Shown piece by piece: positions 24,933 to 34,994 of a stretch of DNA of 37,693 nucleotides. The stretch covers positions 1 to 37,693 of the forward strand of contig JALZWO010000108.1 in NCBI GenBank assembly GCA_023300375.1, given 5' to 3'. Positions within the stretch are counted from its first letter, which is position 1; every line of letters starts with the position of its first letter. This stretch comes from Granulosicoccus sp. (GTDB lineage Bacteria > Pseudomonadota > Gammaproteobacteria > Granulosicoccales > Granulosicoccaceae). The notes under the pieces were generated by a model, which had not been told where the DNA came from, made no database searches, and worked only from the letters and a program-made list of their open reading frames with translations. The translations under genes were made by a program, and so were the position numbers.

Positions 24933-25730
24933 GTGCAACTGAATAAGATCGCCCTCGCTGTCGAATACGATGGTGAGGGCTTTTGCGGTTGGCAGCGCCA
25001 ACCCCATTGTCACTCTGTGCAAGCCGAGCTTGAAAATGCGCTCAGCAAGATAGCGCAGCAACCTATAACCGTACATTGTTCTGGACGAACCGACACCGGC
25101 GTTCACGCGATGGCGCAGGTCGTTCATTTTGAAACTCCCGTACAACGCCCCCTTAGAGCGTGGAGTTTTGGCGTCAATTCTCAACTCGACCGACGAGTGT
25201 CTGTCCATTGGGCCCAAGTAATGCCCGACGACTTTCACGCCCGCTTCTCAGCGCTTAGTCGAAGTTATCAATACACGTTGCTGAATCGGGCAACACGCCC
25301 GGGTTTCCAGGCCAGCACGCTGGGTTGGGAGCGCCGCGCGTTAGACACTGATCGCATGCATGAAGCGGCACAGGTGTTAGTAGGAGAACACGATTTCAAC
25401 AGTTTCAGATCGACTGCCTGTCAGGCCGATCACGCGCGGCGTCGTTTGATGCAACTCAATGTGCAGCGAGTGGACGATCGTGTGCTGATTGAAGTGCAAG
25501 CTAACGGGTTTCTGCACAACATGGTACGTATTCTTACGGGTAGCCTTCTAGCTATTGGGCGTGGGGAAAAGCCTGTTAGCTGGTTGGAGGATGTACTCGG
25601 GGCGTGCGATCGAACAAAGGCTGGCGCCACTGCGCCGCCGCAAGGACTTCGATTTTTGCAGCCTGCCTACCCTGAGCAATTCGCAGTGCCAGATTTTAGA
25701 AAACCCAATCAGAATCCTTGGCACCCCTAG
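24933..25730 (+). CDS. truA: tRNA pseudouridine(38-40) synthase
   Basis: TruA makes pseudouridine at tRNA positions 38-40. The 265-residue protein has the YDGEGFCGWQRQ opening, the catalytic Asp54 in CSGRTDTGVHA, the DDFHARFSA segment and the C-terminal NGFLHNMVRILTG motif. The start is a GTG at 24933; an in-frame stop at 24918 leaves no earlier choice, and homologues begin a few residues before this motif. The gap to fimV is 26 bases, with a weak ribosome site. It sits between fimV and trpF as in Pseudomonas. Confidence 0.96.
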   Translation: MQLNKIALAVEYDGEGFCGWQRQPHCHSVQAELENALSKIAQQPITVHCSGRTDTGVHAMAQVVHFETPVQRPLRAWSFGVNSQLDRRVSVHWAQVMPDDFHARFSALSRSYQYTLLNRATRPGFQASTLGWERRALDTDRMHEAAQVLVGEHDFNSFRSTACQADHARRRLMQLNVQRVDDRVLIEVQANGFLHNMVRILTGSLLAIGRGEKPVSWLEDVLGACDRTKAGATAPPQGLRFLQPAYPEQFAVPDFRKPNQNPWHP

Positions 25731-25799
25731 GCGCGGGCCTCTCTAGTCGAGCACCCTATCTCTGGGCGGGCCCCTAGGCAGCTCTCCTGGGCGGGCACC
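25724..25799. repeat. GC-rich repeated spacer at the truA end, upstream of trpF
   Basis: This 76-base stretch is far richer in G and C than its surroundings. CTGGGCGGGC occurs twice (25762-25771 and 25787-25796, 25-base period; 12 of 13 bases match if extended). CCCCTAGG occurs twice (25724-25731, spanning the truA stop, and 25771-25778). No stable single hairpin with a T-tract is obvious, so it is not a normal terminator. It does not encode a tryptophan-rich leader. Confidence 0.6.
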
Positions 25800-25870
25800 A
25801 GCTAAGCCTAACTGATTAATTTGTGCTGCACCGCTTCCTAGTAACTGGGGCATCTGTTATTGTTTGTAGG

Positions 25871-26548
25871 ATGAGCGCGTTACGAACACGAATCAAGATT
25901 TGCGGGATCACGCGCCTTGAGGATGCCTTACTAGGTGAATCCTTGGGAGCGGATGCGCTCGGCTTCGTCTTTGTGCCGAAAAGCAAACGGTACATATCAT
26001 TTGCTGACGCGGCGGCCATAACATCCCATCTTGGCCCGTTTACCACCCCGGTGGGGTTGTTTCTAGATGCGCCAAAAGAAGAAGTCTTACAAGCTCTTGA
26101 AGCTATTCCCGATTTGTTCCTGCAGTTTCATGGTCAGGAGAGCGGTGAGTTTTGTGACAGCTTCAACAGGCCTTACATCAAGGCGTTAGGGGTGGGGCTG
26201 GATATGCCAGACGCCAGTGAGTTGGCCACTTTTGCGAACGCTTCGGCATTTTTGTTCGACAGTAACGAACCTGGTGCCTTGGGAGGTACCGGGCACACAT
26301 TTGACTGGACCCGCCTCGAAGACAATCTTCCAAAACCTCTGATACTTGCTGGCGGTCTCAACGTAAGCAATGTAGGGTCTGCAGCGATCAATGTTGCGCC
26401 TCATGCAGTTGATGTAAGCTCTGGCGTTGAATCTTCAAAAGGGATAAAAGACCTGGTGCTCATGCGAGAATTCATTGCAGCTGTAATGCAGGCGGATCAA
26501 CAGGCGGCCCGATCAGAACAGGCGAAAAAGTCAAGCCTGTCAGTTTGA
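25871..26548 (+). CDS. trpF: Phosphoribosylanthranilate isomerase
   Basis: TrpF carries out the third step of the tryptophan branch, an Amadori rearrangement of phosphoribosylanthranilate. The 225-residue single-domain barrel has the catalytic Cys11 in KICGITR, catalytic Asp130 in FLFDS, then GGTGHTFDW and the phosphate-binding ILAGGLNVSNV. I chose the ATG at 25871 because homologues start just before KICGIT; an in-frame GTG at 25823 would add 16 unusual residues. The protein is not fused to TrpC. It is followed after 44 bases by trpB; trpE, G, D and C are not in this window. Confidence 0.96.
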   Translation: MSALRTRIKICGITRLEDALLGESLGADALGFVFVPKSKRYISFADAAAITSHLGPFTTPVGLFLDAPKEEVLQALEAIPDLFLQFHGQESGEFCDSFNRPYIKALGVGLDMPDASELATFANASAFLFDSNEPGALGGTGHTFDWTRLEDNLPKPLILAGGLNVSNVGSAAINVAPHAVDVSSGVESSKGIKDLVLMREFIAAVMQADQQAARSEQAKKSSLSV

Positions 26549-26592
26549 GTAACACTCAGACAAACCACATTTGACGAACTATTGGATATCTA

Positions 26593-27834
26593 ATGAATAC
26601 AGCGACAAAGCCTGCAGATGCACCAGCTATTGGCAGCATGTCAGACAATTACCCGGACAAAAATGGGCATTTTGGTATTTATGGTGGCAGTTTCATAGCG
26701 GAGACGCTTATGGATCCCGTAAGTGAGTTGCAGGAGGCGTACGAGCACTACCGAAAAGACCCTGAGTTTATCGCTGAATTCGAGTGGGAACTTAAGAATT
26801 TTGTCGGTCGTCCCAACCCGCTATACCATGCACGTCGCTGGTCAGACGAGGGCGAGGGGGCGCAAATATGGTTGAAGCGTGAAGATCTTAACCATACTGG
26901 CGCGCACAAGATCAACAACACAGTGGGCCAGGCGTTACTTGCTCGCCGCATGGGGAAAAAACGAATTATTGCTGAGACCGGTGCGGGTCAGCACGGCGTG
27001 GCGACCGCTACTGTGTGCGCCCGGTGGGGTATGGAGTGCATTGTCTACATGGGTGAGGAAGACATCGTACGTCAAGCGCCGAACGTGTTCCGTATGAAAT
27101 TACTAGGTGCTGAAGTTGTGCCAGTAATATCGGGTTCGAAAACACTTAAGGATGCCCTAAACGAGGCAATGCGCGATTGGGTAGGTAATGTTGACGACAC
27201 GTTCTACATTATCGGCACAGCCGCGGGTCCGCACCCCTATCCAACGATGGTCCGAGACTTCAATAGCGTTATCGGTCGTGAAATAAAGATGCAATCGATG
27301 GAGCATATGGGCAAATTGCCTGACATGGTTGTGGCTTGTGTCGGTGGAGGTTCTAATGCGATTGGTGCTTTTCATCCATTTCTCGATGATAAAGATGTGC
27401 GTCTGGTCGGTGTTGAGGCAGGTGGCGATGGGCTAGAAACTGGACGACACGCCGCGCCTTTGAGTGCTGGCAAGCCAGGCGTACTACATGGCAATCGAAC
27501 CTACCTTATGGAAGATGATGATGGCCAGATCATAGAGACACACAGTGTGTCTGCTGGTCTTGACTACCCAGGTGTTGGGCCAGAGCATGCATGGCTTAAG
27601 GATATCGGGCGTTGTGAATATGTTGCGGCAACTGACACTGAAGCTCTAGATGCCACTCACAAGTTGTGCCGTATTGAAGGGATTATTCCGGCGCTAGAAT
27701 CAGCTCATGCACTCGCTTATGCTGCCAAGATTGCCCCCGACATGAGCCCTGATATCAATATCGTGGTTAATCTGTCTGGTAGAGGCGACAAAGACATCAA
27801 CACATTGGCCGACATTGCAGGTATCACTCTGTGA
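26593..27834 (+). CDS. trpB: Tryptophan synthase beta chain
   Basis: TrpB joins indole and serine to make tryptophan using pyridoxal phosphate. The 413-residue protein has the PLP lysine at Lys106 in HTGAHKINN, the GAGQHGVA motif, the phosphate-binding GGGSNAIG and the late ESAHALAYA and NLSGRGDKD motifs. It carries an N-terminal extension of roughly 15 residues before [13 protein letters not shown]. Its stop overlaps the trpA start (GTGA), as expected for subunits of one alpha2-beta2 complex. Confidence 0.97.
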   Translation: MNTATKPADAPAIGSMSDNYPDKNGHFGIYGGSFIAETLMDPVSELQEAYEHYRKDPEFIAEFEWELKNFVGRPNPLYHARRWSDEGEGAQIWLKREDLNHTGAHKINNTVGQALLARRMGKKRIIAETGAGQHGVATATVCARWGMECIVYMGEEDIVRQAPNVFRMKLLGAEVVPVISGSKTLKDALNEAMRDWVGNVDDTFYIIGTAAGPHPYPTMVRDFNSVIGREIKMQSMEHMGKLPDMVVACVGGGSNAIGAFHPFLDDKDVRLVGVEAGGDGLETGRHAAPLSAGKPGVLHGNRTYLMEDDDGQIIETHSVSAGLDYPGVGPEHAWLKDIGRCEYVAATDTEALDATHKLCRIEGIIPALESAHALAYAAKIAPDMSPDINIVVNLSGRGDKDINTLADIAGITL

Positions 27835-28649
27835 GCCAACGTCGGATAGCAAAACGTTTTGCAGCCGCTGGTGAATCCAAGCTACTCATACCGTACATTA
27901 CTGCCGGTGATCCTGATCTTGAAACTACTCTGGCGCTCATGCACACGCTGGTTAAGGCGGGTGCTGATGTCATTGAATTAGGCATACCTTTTTCTGATCC
28001 TATGGCTGATGGCCCGGTCATTCAGGCGGCTTGTGAACGTGCTCTGAAAAACAAAGTATCGCTGGTGCAGGTTATGGAAACAGTGAAGCGTTTTCGTGAA
28101 ACTGATAACGATACGGCAGTTGTATTGATGGGCTACATGAACCCAGTTGAAAGACTGGGTTACGCAAAATTTGCAGAGCTTGCAGCACAGGCTGGAGTCG
28201 ACGGTGTGCTTACCGTTGACATGCCTCCGGAAGAGGCTGCTGAGTTGGTTGAAGAACTCAGTTCTCGCGAGCTTGATTGCGTGTTCTTACTCTCTCCAAC
28301 AACGCCAGATGCTCGCATGCAACAAGTCTTTAATATGGCTAGTGGCTACATCTACTATGTTTCACTCAAGGGTGTAACAGGCGCTGCTAACTTAGACACT
28401 GATGCGGTTGCTACCAAGGTGGAGCACATCAAATCGCAAACGTCTATTCCTGTTGCCGTTGGTTTTGGAATACGAGACGCTGCGTCTGCTGCTGCTATCT
28501 CGCAAGCTGCTGATGGTGTGGTTGTTGGAAGCGTGCTGGTGTCTATTGTCGGTGAGCATGGGCAAGATAAAGACACGATGCATAAAACGCTATTTGACAT
28601 GGTCAATGGCATGCGTTTAGCGATGGACGATATACAGGTAACAGCATGA
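27831..28649 (+). CDS. trpA: Tryptophan synthase alpha chain
   Basis: TrpA cleaves indole-3-glycerol phosphate and passes indole through a tunnel to TrpB. The 272-residue barrel has both catalytic acids in the usual places, Glu49 and Asp60 ([14 protein letters not shown]), plus [14 protein letters not shown] and the phosphate site GFGIRD. It starts with GTG overlapping the trpB stop by 4 bases. Its own stop overlaps accD in the same way, linking tryptophan and fatty-acid genes in one translationally coupled run. Confidence 0.97.
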   Translation: MSQRRIAKRFAAAGESKLLIPYITAGDPDLETTLALMHTLVKAGADVIELGIPFSDPMADGPVIQAACERALKNKVSLVQVMETVKRFRETDNDTAVVLMGYMNPVERLGYAKFAELAAQAGVDGVLTVDMPPEEAAELVEELSSRELDCVFLLSPTTPDARMQQVFNMASGYIYYVSLKGVTGAANLDTDAVATKVEHIKSQTSIPVAVGFGIRDAASAAAISQAADGVVVGSVLVSIVGEHGQDKDTMHKTLFDMVNGMRLAMDDIQVTA

Positions 28650-29671
28650 ATGATGACGACCAGTCGGTGCCCGTTGACGGCGAAGATACAGGGCCTGTAA
28701 GTAAGGACAAGCCGGCTGAAAAAAAGGCTTTTGTGCAACCTGCCATACGTGCCATGAACTGGTTCGAGCGGTTTATTCCTGCGCGCATCAGTACGCGTAA
28801 CGAAGATAAAGGCAATGTGCCCGAGGGGCTGTGGGTAAAGTGTAGTAGCTGCTCCGACGTGCTCTACCATGCTGAACTAGACCGAGCACAAGATGTGTGT
28901 ATCAAATGTGGTCACCATATGTTGATTGCTGCTCGCAAGCGTATCGAGCGTTTGCTCGATAAGGATACCTTGGAAGAGATAGGCGCCTCCATCGAGCCTA
29001 TCGATATGCATAAGTTCAAGGATTCAAAGCGCTACAAGGATCGGCTGTCCCAAGCCACAAAAGACTCTGGCGAAAAAGACGCTCTAGTGGTCATGCAAGG
29101 AAAACTGAAAGATATGCCAGTTGTGGTGGGTGTCTTTGATTTCAACTTCATGGCGGGTTCTATGGGGTCGGTGGTGGGAGAGAAATTTTGCCGCGCATGC
29201 GACAGAAGCCTTGAGTTGGGAATACCGTTTATTTGCTTCAGTGCCAGTGGTGGTGCGCGAATGCAGGAGGCTCTGCTCTCATTGATGCAGATGGGTAAAA
29301 CCAGTGCTCAAATTCGTATGCTTGCTGATCGTGGCATACCTTATATTTCGGTGTTGACCGATCCAACTATGGGAGGGGTGTCCGCTTCACTCGCCATGTT
29401 GGGGGATATCAACATTGCCGAGCCTGGTGCTCGTATCGGTTTTGCCGGCCGGCGTGTTATTGAGCAAACGGTGAGAGAAAATCTGCCCGAGGGATTCCAA
29501 AGTAGTGAGTTTCTGCTGGAGCACGGAGCAATAGATCTCATCTGCGATCGGCGTGACATGCGCGATACTCTAGCGCGCTTATTGGCAAAGTTATCTGATA
29601 AGCCGGTCTTGAAATACGACGATGCTCTCGCTATAGCTCCTAAACAATTCGACAACAATAATCAGTTGTGA
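28646..29671 (+). CDS. accD: Acetyl-CoA carboxylase carboxyltransferase subunit beta
   Basis: AccD with AccA transfers CO2 from biotin to acetyl-CoA, the first committed step of fatty-acid synthesis. The 341-residue protein has a zinc ribbon with Cys66, Cys69, Cys85 and Cys88 (CSSC...CIKC) and the carboxyltransferase core ([51 protein letters not shown]). It carries an acidic N-terminal extension of about 35 residues ([15 protein letters not shown]...) before AMNWFERF that most AccD proteins lack. It overlaps trpA and folC by 4 bases each. Confidence 0.97.
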   Translation: MNDDDQSVPVDGEDTGPVSKDKPAEKKAFVQPAIRAMNWFERFIPARISTRNEDKGNVPEGLWVKCSSCSDVLYHAELDRAQDVCIKCGHHMLIAARKRIERLLDKDTLEEIGASIEPIDMHKFKDSKRYKDRLSQATKDSGEKDALVVMQGKLKDMPVVVGVFDFNFMAGSMGSVVGEKFCRACDRSLELGIPFICFSASGGARMQEALLSLMQMGKTSAQIRMLADRGIPYISVLTDPTMGGVSASLAMLGDINIAEPGARIGFAGRRVIEQTVRENLPEGFQSSEFLLEHGAIDLICDRRDMRDTLARLLAKLSDKPVLKYDDALAIAPKQFDNNNQL

Positions 29672-30927
29672 GTGTAGCCAGTGCAGTGCCCACTCTCGAG
29701 CATTCACTGAATGATTGGCTAGCGTGGCTGGAAACCATACACCCCGTTGCTATTGATATGGGGTTGGAGAGAGTGGCAGCGGTAGCTGATCAACTTGGCT
29801 TAAGGCCTGTCACCAAACCACTCATTCTGGTTGGTGGCACGAACGGGAAAGGCTCAACAGTTGCCATGTTGAGCGCTATCTACAGTGCAGCTGGCTACAA
29901 AGTCGGTGCTTATACGTCTCCCCATATTGAGCATTTCTGTGAGCGCATCTGTTACAACGGCGAACCGGTTGATTCACAGCTTGTTGTCGATGCTCTGGCT
30001 TTTGTAGAGCACGGTAGATCACCTTCTACACTCACGTATTTTGAATACACCACACTGGCTGCCATGCGCGTGTTTAATAAGCTCGAGTGTGATGTCTTGC
30101 TGTTTGAGGTGGGTTTAGGCGGACGATTGGACGCCACCAATATTTGGGATGCGGACTGTTCCATTATTACTAGTATTGCGTTAGATCACGAAGATTATCT
30201 AGGGTCTGATGTGTCAGTCATTGCCACCGAAAAGGCGGCAATTGGTCGGACTGGCAAGCCCTTTGTCCTTGGCGAGACGCAACCACCTGAATCTCTGGGG
30301 CGGTATGTGACCACCCATCAGCTCCACCTGATAGACGTAGGCTCGGTGCCGCTTGAATCATTGCCAGAAACCAGTATGAGAGGGGGTTTTCAGCGTCGCA
30401 ACGCAGCTTGTGCCGCAGCTGCAGTTGCCCATTTGCAGGAGCTTGTACCGGTGCTACCAAGCGTCATTGTCAAAGCACTCAAATCTGTCTCGGTTCCTGG
30501 TCGTTTTGAACGGCTGAAGGTTGGCGGTGCAGACTTCGTGTTCGATGTCGCCCACAACCCTGCTGGAGCCACTGCTTTGGTACAAGCCTGGCGATCGGTT
30601 TATGGTGAACAGCGTTGTCAGCTGCTTTTTGCCTCACTTTGTGACAAGGACATCGCTGGCGTGGTTGATTCCTTGGCTGCAATAGTGGATTCTTGGCACG
30701 TGCTGGCTCTGGAGACAGCTCGCGCCGCGCCGACTCAGGAATTATCTAGAGTCATTAAGACGTGTGACAACAATGCTATTGTTATCGAGCACCGCAATGT
30801 GAATCAGGCAGTACAACGGCTCCTTGCTGACGCTGTGCTTACTGGGAATCCGGTGCTGGTTGCGGGCTCGTTTTATACTATCGCCGCAGCGAAGTCAGAA
30901 TTAAGCGGTTCATCGTCATTAGGGTAA
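29668..30927 (+). CDS. folC: Bifunctional folylpolyglutamate / dihydrofolate synthase
   Basis: FolC adds glutamate to dihydropteroate and then to folates, using ATP, in the cytoplasm. The 419-residue Mur-ligase-type protein has the P-loop GGTNGKGST (56-64), [13 protein letters not shown], the [13 protein letters not shown] motif, [11 protein letters not shown], and the C-terminal PGRFE...DVAHNPAGA segment. It starts with GTG overlapping the accD stop (GTGA). The accD-folC pair followed by a SPOR protein is a conserved gammaproteobacterial arrangement. Confidence 0.96.
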   Translation: MSVASAVPTLEHSLNDWLAWLETIHPVAIDMGLERVAAVADQLGLRPVTKPLILVGGTNGKGSTVAMLSAIYSAAGYKVGAYTSPHIEHFCERICYNGEPVDSQLVVDALAFVEHGRSPSTLTYFEYTTLAAMRVFNKLECDVLLFEVGLGGRLDATNIWDADCSIITSIALDHEDYLGSDVSVIATEKAAIGRTGKPFVLGETQPPESLGRYVTTHQLHLIDVGSVPLESLPETSMRGGFQRRNAACAAAAVAHLQELVPVLPSVIVKALKSVSVPGRFERLKVGGADFVFDVAHNPAGATALVQAWRSVYGEQRCQLLFASLCDKDIAGVVDSLAAIVDSWHVLALETARAAPTQELSRVIKTCDNNAIVIEHRNVNQAVQRLLADAVLTGNPVLVAGSFYTIAAAKSELSGSSSLG

Positions 30928-30941
30928 TTTAAGCGAACGAA

Positions 30942-31586
30942 ATGCCAAGGGCTGAAACACAATCAGAGCTTCGACTAGAAGAATTGCGTCTGAAAAGAAA
31001 ACGACGTCAGCGCTTTTGGGGTGCTCTTGTGCTCATAGCGGTGGCTGTTATTGCGTTGCCTTTGCTGCTCGATGGCGCAGGTACCCAAAGTCAGTTCCGT
31101 CGAGTTGAAAGCCTGCAAGAGGAGCCAGAGTCTTCGAGAACTGAGGTCCGGGCCGAACGTACAGTTGCTCAGCCTGTAGAACCAGTTGATGAGAGACCAG
31201 CGGCTCTCGAGCAGACGAGTGAGGCTGGTCGATCACAGTCTCCAGAAGGCGCTCAGCCAGATCCTGCGGAAATTGAGGCCACAACAGAACAGGGTCAAAC
31301 AAAGGATACGCCTACAGAGAGTCGAGCATTATTGACGGCTTGGGTTGTTCAGGCGGCCGTTTTTTCGGGTGAGAGCGAGGCCTTGCAACTCAGAGATCGT
31401 CTCAGGCAATCTGGCTTTGCTTCGTTCGTGCGTGATCGTGAGGCCAATGCAGATCCATTTAGAGTGCTGGTTGGGCCTATGATTAAAGAGGCAACGGCAC
31501 AGAAGGTAAAAATACAGGTTGTCAGGATGCTAAATCTTGAATTTCCGAGCATAAATCCAGATCCAGAGATCATGGTTTATCCATGA
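30942..31586 (+). CDS. SPOR-domain membrane protein (DedD-like)
   Basis: This 214-residue protein has a very basic cytoplasmic N-terminus (RLEELRLKRKRRQRF), one membrane helix at about 26-43, a charged glutamate/glutamine-rich periplasmic linker (about 50-130) and a SPOR domain at about 132-210 (AWVVQAAVFSGESEALQLRDRL). SPOR domains bind denuded glycan strands at the division septum, so this is probably a septal protein like DedD. It follows folC after 14 bases, where dedD stands in many gammaproteobacteria. The topology and position are convincing; I leave the symbol blank because the linker and domain are diverged. Confidence 0.87.
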   Translation: MPRAETQSELRLEELRLKRKRRQRFWGALVLIAVAVIALPLLLDGAGTQSQFRRVESLQEEPESSRTEVRAERTVAQPVEPVDERPAALEQTSEAGRSQSPEGAQPDPAEIEATTEQGQTKDTPTESRALLTAWVVQAAVFSGESEALQLRDRLRQSGFASFVRDREANADPFRVLVGPMIKEATAQKVKIQVVRMLNLEFPSINPDPEIMVYP

Positions 31587-31641
31587 GCCTGTCTGCATTT
31601 GCTACCATCGACTTCCCGCAGCTTAGCAAGCATTAATTACT

Positions 31642-32139
31642 GTGTCTGACGTCGATTTTGTCATCCTAGCGTTTATCGGTCTTTCGGCTGTCATGAGCCT
31701 TTTTCGCGGCATGTTTCATGAAGCCTTGAACCTAGCTGTATGGCTGGGTGCCATTCTCATCACGCTGTATTATTCCAGCCGTTTTGCAGCTCTGCTACCT
31801 ATAGACGCTGTCCAGAGCCCAGTCGCCAGAGCCAGTATCAGTGGTGTCACTTTGTTTCTTGGCACCTTGTTCGTCGGCGGTATTTTGAAATGGCTGCTAG
31901 GCAGAATGCTTGCCAGCTCTACCCAAGGGTTTGTCGATAGAGTGAGTGGTTTGCTGTTTGGTGCAGCGAGGGGTGCGGTCATGGCATCGTTGCTTGTACT
32001 GGCTGCAAATTTAGCTCCAGAATTAAAAAACGAAACTTGGTGGCAGGAGTCAGTGCTTATACCTCGACTCCAATCCATCGCTTCATTTATCCATGCGCGA
32101 TTGCCTGAGAGTCTCAGCGAGCACTTCGACATCATCTAA
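31642..32139 (+). CDS. cvpA: CvpA family membrane protein
   Basis: CvpA is an inner-membrane protein first named for colicin V production; its direct function is unclear and it has been linked to envelope stress tolerance. The 165-residue protein has four hydrophobic segments (about 5-20, 27-45, 65-85 and 98-118), the family's [17 protein letters not shown] region and [16 protein letters not shown]. It begins with GTG. It lies 14 bases before purF, the standard partner, and 55 bases after the SPOR gene. Confidence 0.94.
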   Translation: MSDVDFVILAFIGLSAVMSLFRGMFHEALNLAVWLGAILITLYYSSRFAALLPIDAVQSPVARASISGVTLFLGTLFVGGILKWLLGRMLASSTQGFVDRVSGLLFGAARGAVMASLLVLAANLAPELKNETWWQESVLIPRLQSIASFIHARLPESLSEHFDII

Positions 32140-32153
32140 CGGGTACGAAATGT

Positions 32154-33653
32154 ATGTGCGGGATTATCGGCATAGTTGGTAAGGAATCGGTCAGTGCTCA
32201 GTTGTATGACGGATTAACGTTGTTGCAACATCGTGGACAGGATGCAGCTGGCATTGCAACATGCCATGAGGGCAGATTAGTTTTGCGTCGTGGTGCAGGG
32301 CTGGTCACCGATGTATTTAAAGCAGGCGATATGCAGGGCTTACTGGGGAATATGGGTATTGGCCATGTACGCTATCCAACAGCTGGCACCTCAGGGCAAG
32401 CCGAAGCGCAACCGTTTTACGTCAACTCGCCCTACGGTATCGTTATGGGGCATAACGGCAATTTGACCAACGCCGACGCACTGCAACGTGAGCTTTTCGA
32501 ATCTGACTTGCGCCATATCAACACTCGCTCAGACAGCGAAGTGCTGCTTAATGTATTTGCTCATGAACTCCAAGACTTGCGCCCCAGTACGGTACTGACG
32601 CCTGACATGATTTTCTCCACAGTCGCTGCGGTACATAGGCGCTGTAAGGGAGCCTATGCTGTCATAGGGTTGGTTGTGGGCCGTGGTGTTTTTGCTTTTC
32701 GTGATCCTTTGGGGATACGTCCTGCAGTTATCGGACATCGCGTGACTGATGCAGGCACCGAATACGCTATTGCCTCTGAAAGCGTTGCCTTGCAAGGCTT
32801 GGGTTTTGCGTTACTTCGCGATATTGAACCTGGCGAAGCAGTGTACATCGATGCGGACGGCAACCTCCACGCGCAGCAATGTGCAGAAAACCCTGCGCTC
32901 TCGCCTTGTATATTCGAGTTCGTCTATCTTGCCCGACCAGATAGCATTATTGATAAAATTTCGGTGTACAAGTCACGCTTACGCATGGGCGAAAAGCTGG
33001 CAAAACGTATAGTAGATTTGCGTCCTGATCATGACATTGATGTGGTTATTCCAATACCTGATACCAGCCGTACGGCAGCGCTTGAAGTTGCTTTCAATCT
33101 TGGTGTTAAGTATCGCGAAGGTTTTATCAAAAATCGTTATATCGGCCGCACGTTCATCATGCCAGGCCAACAGTTGCGAAAAAAGTCTGTACGGCAAAAG
33201 TTGAGCCCAATAGATCTTGAATTCAAAGGTAAAAATGTCTTACTAGTCGACGACTCCATTGTGCGTGGTACAACCTCCAACCAGATAGTACAAATGGCAC
33301 GCGACGCGGGTGCACGAAAAGTTTACATGGCATCTGCAGCCCCACCTGTCAAATTTCCTAACGTATACGGTATTGATATGCCAGCTGCAGAGGAGCTCAT
33401 TGCACACAATAGGTCAGATGAGCAAATACAAGAGCTTATTGGGGCTGACTGGCTTGTTTATCAGACCGTTGACGATCTGGTTGAGGCGGTCAGGTATGAA
33501 AAACACCCCATAGATCAATTTGAATCAGGCTGTTTTACGGGTGATTACATCACAGGTGATGTTGATAGCGATTATCTGGACTCTTTGCAAAAACAGCGAG
33601 CAGATAATGCCAAGCAGCTTAATGTAGGCGATGACGATCTGATGCTGCTTTGA
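32154..33653 (+). CDS. purF: Amidophosphoribosyltransferase
   Basis: PurF makes 5-phosphoribosylamine from PRPP and glutamine, the first step of purine synthesis. The 499-residue protein has the N-terminal glutamine amidotransferase domain with the nucleophile Cys2 directly after the start Met (MCGIIGIVG, so no propeptide), HRGQDAAG and GHVRYPTAG. The phosphoribosyltransferase domain has the PRPP loop [13 protein letters not shown] with Asp366-Asp367. No iron-sulfur cysteine set is evident, as expected for the proteobacterial type. It is last in the plus-strand run and converges with the HD-GYP gene. Confidence 0.97.
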   Translation: MCGIIGIVGKESVSAQLYDGLTLLQHRGQDAAGIATCHEGRLVLRRGAGLVTDVFKAGDMQGLLGNMGIGHVRYPTAGTSGQAEAQPFYVNSPYGIVMGHNGNLTNADALQRELFESDLRHINTRSDSEVLLNVFAHELQDLRPSTVLTPDMIFSTVAAVHRRCKGAYAVIGLVVGRGVFAFRDPLGIRPAVIGHRVTDAGTEYAIASESVALQGLGFALLRDIEPGEAVYIDADGNLHAQQCAENPALSPCIFEFVYLARPDSIIDKISVYKSRLRMGEKLAKRIVDLRPDHDIDVVIPIPDTSRTAALEVAFNLGVKYREGFIKNRYIGRTFIMPGQQLRKKSVRQKLSPIDLEFKGKNVLLVDDSIVRGTTSNQIVQMARDAGARKVYMASAAPPVKFPNVYGIDMPAAEELIAHNRSDEQIQELIGADWLVYQTVDDLVEAVRYEKHPIDQFESGCFTGDYITGDVDSDYLDSLQKQRADNAKQLNVGDDDLMLL

Positions 33654-33657
33654 CCGA

Positions 33658-33670
33658 AGAGCGAGGCTCT
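33658..33670. terminator. Small hairpin between convergent purF and HD-GYP genes
   Basis: AGAGC and GCTCT flank a GAG loop in the 42-base gap between two stops. The stem is short and no T-tract follows, so it is only a weak candidate for a terminator. Confidence 0.35.
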
Positions 33671-33695
33671 CGATCGGCGGTCAGCTATCCGCCTC

Positions 33696-34994
33696 TTAAC
33701 CCATGCGTAAGCCTGCGCGTTGAAAATCACCCACATTGATGCCATACGACCCATCACTATGGGTGGTCTTTATCTGATAAATATCGCCTTGCGAATCAAC
33801 GTCCAGTTGTGACAAGTTAACGATTCGCTGCTTCGTTGGCTCACCGAGAGCGTCAAGTATCATAATGACGCGCGGACGTAACTTGTCGCTGGTGTTCGAC
33901 AGCACGATGCCCACTTCATTATTAAGCATCTCCACAATACTACCTGGAGGAAATATGCCGATGGCGTCGATGAAACGTATGACCAAATCTTCGTCGAATT
34001 GAGTACCACGCTTAGCATAAAGCTCTTGCAGTGCGTCTGATGGTGAAACAGCTTCGCGATACGGCTGCGTGTTTGTCATCGTATCGTAGGCTTCGGCGAT
34101 AGACACAATTTTGGCAAACACAGGTATTTTATCGTCGGTTAGCCGTCGTGGGTAGCCTAGGCCGTCTACTCTCTCGTGATGAGAATGTGCCACGTCAGCA
34201 GCACCGGACATAACACTTTTGGTAGACATCAAGATATCTCGCCCATAGCGTGTGTGCTTTTGTACTTCGGCCATCTCTTCTTCACTTAACGGTCCTTTCT
34301 TGGCAAGGACCTCGGTAGAAACACTCATTTTGCCTACATCATGCAGCATGCCGCAAATACCAATATCTTCCATTTCTCGGTTTCTCATTCCCATGGATTT
34401 GGCCATGACAATGCTCAGCGCTGAAACGTTAAGGGAGTGTTGTGCAGTTTCGGCATGCTTTGCTTGTATTCGTGTTAGCCAGACAGATGCGTCAGGATTT
34501 CGCAAAATACTATCTACGCAACCGTTAACTGCCTGTTTGATTTTTCCACCATCAACTTCTGCGCCCAAACGAATCTCTTCAAATAGGTCAGTGATCGCTT
34601 GGCTGGCTAATTGGTGAACTTCGGATGCCTTATCTAACTCTTCTTCAACAGGCACGTCATCTAGGGTCGAGCCGCCTTTGCCTGGCAATCCATTTGCGTT
34701 GACTGGCTTCTGCATGCTGAATTCGTCGAAATCAACCCAAACGTGAACACATTCCTTTTGGATCGCTAAAACATCTGCAGCCGATTGTAATTCAAGGCCC
34801 TGAAACATGAAGCTGGATTCTTCCCATGGCTTATCCAGCTCTACAACAAACATCCCGACACGTAGATCTTGAACGCTGATTTTTTCGTGATGTTTGCGAG
34901 TTCTCTGCGTACGCTCCCGCTGCTCCGCCGGTTTTCGCGCATTGCGCTCAGGCAGTTTCTTTTCTTCGCTCTTGAAAAGTTTGTTAAACAGCAT
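33696..34994 (-). CDS. HD-GYP domain cyclic-di-GMP phosphodiesterase with DUF3391 domain
   Basis: HD-GYP proteins degrade cyclic-di-GMP and so influence motility and biofilm choice. From the ATG at 34994 the protein is 432 residues. A basic, Arg/Lys/Glu-rich head (about 1-38) is followed by a DUF3391 domain (about 39-95, ISVQDLRVGMFVVELDKPW) and an HD-GYP domain (about 160-350). It keeps the HD pair (about 218-219, LHDVGK), HHERVDGLGYP (about 272-282) and the metal-site histidines in between, so it should be active. A longer GTG start at 35066 adds 24 unusual residues; I prefer the ATG. No signal peptide or transmembrane helix is present, so it is cytoplasmic. It faces metZ across a 393-base region. 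Confidence 0.93.
   Translation of the reverse strand: MLFNKLFKSEEKKLPERNARKPAEQRERTQRTRKHHEKISVQDLRVGMFVVELDKPWEESSFMFQGLELQSAADVLAIQKECVHVWVDFDEFSMQKPVNANGLPGKGGSTLDDVPVEEELDKASEVHQLASQAITDLFEEIRLGAEVDGGKIKQAVNGCVDSILRNPDASVWLTRIQAKHAETAQHSLNVSALSIVMAKSMGMRNREMEDIGICGMLHDVGKMSVSTEVLAKKGPLSEEEMAEVQKHTRYGRDILMSTKSVMSGAADVAHSHHERVDGLGYPRRLTDDKIPVFAKIVSIAEAYDTMTNTQPYREAVSPSDALQELYAKRGTQFDEDLVIRFIDAIGIFPPGSIVEMLNNEVGIVLSNTSDKLRPRVIMILDALGEPTKQRIVNLSQLDVDSQGDIYQIKTTHSDGSYGINVGDFQRAGLRMG

Noticed and set aside
25731-25870. Tryptophan attenuator leader before trpF
   Set aside because: No short frame with tandem Trp codons and no mutually exclusive terminator pair.
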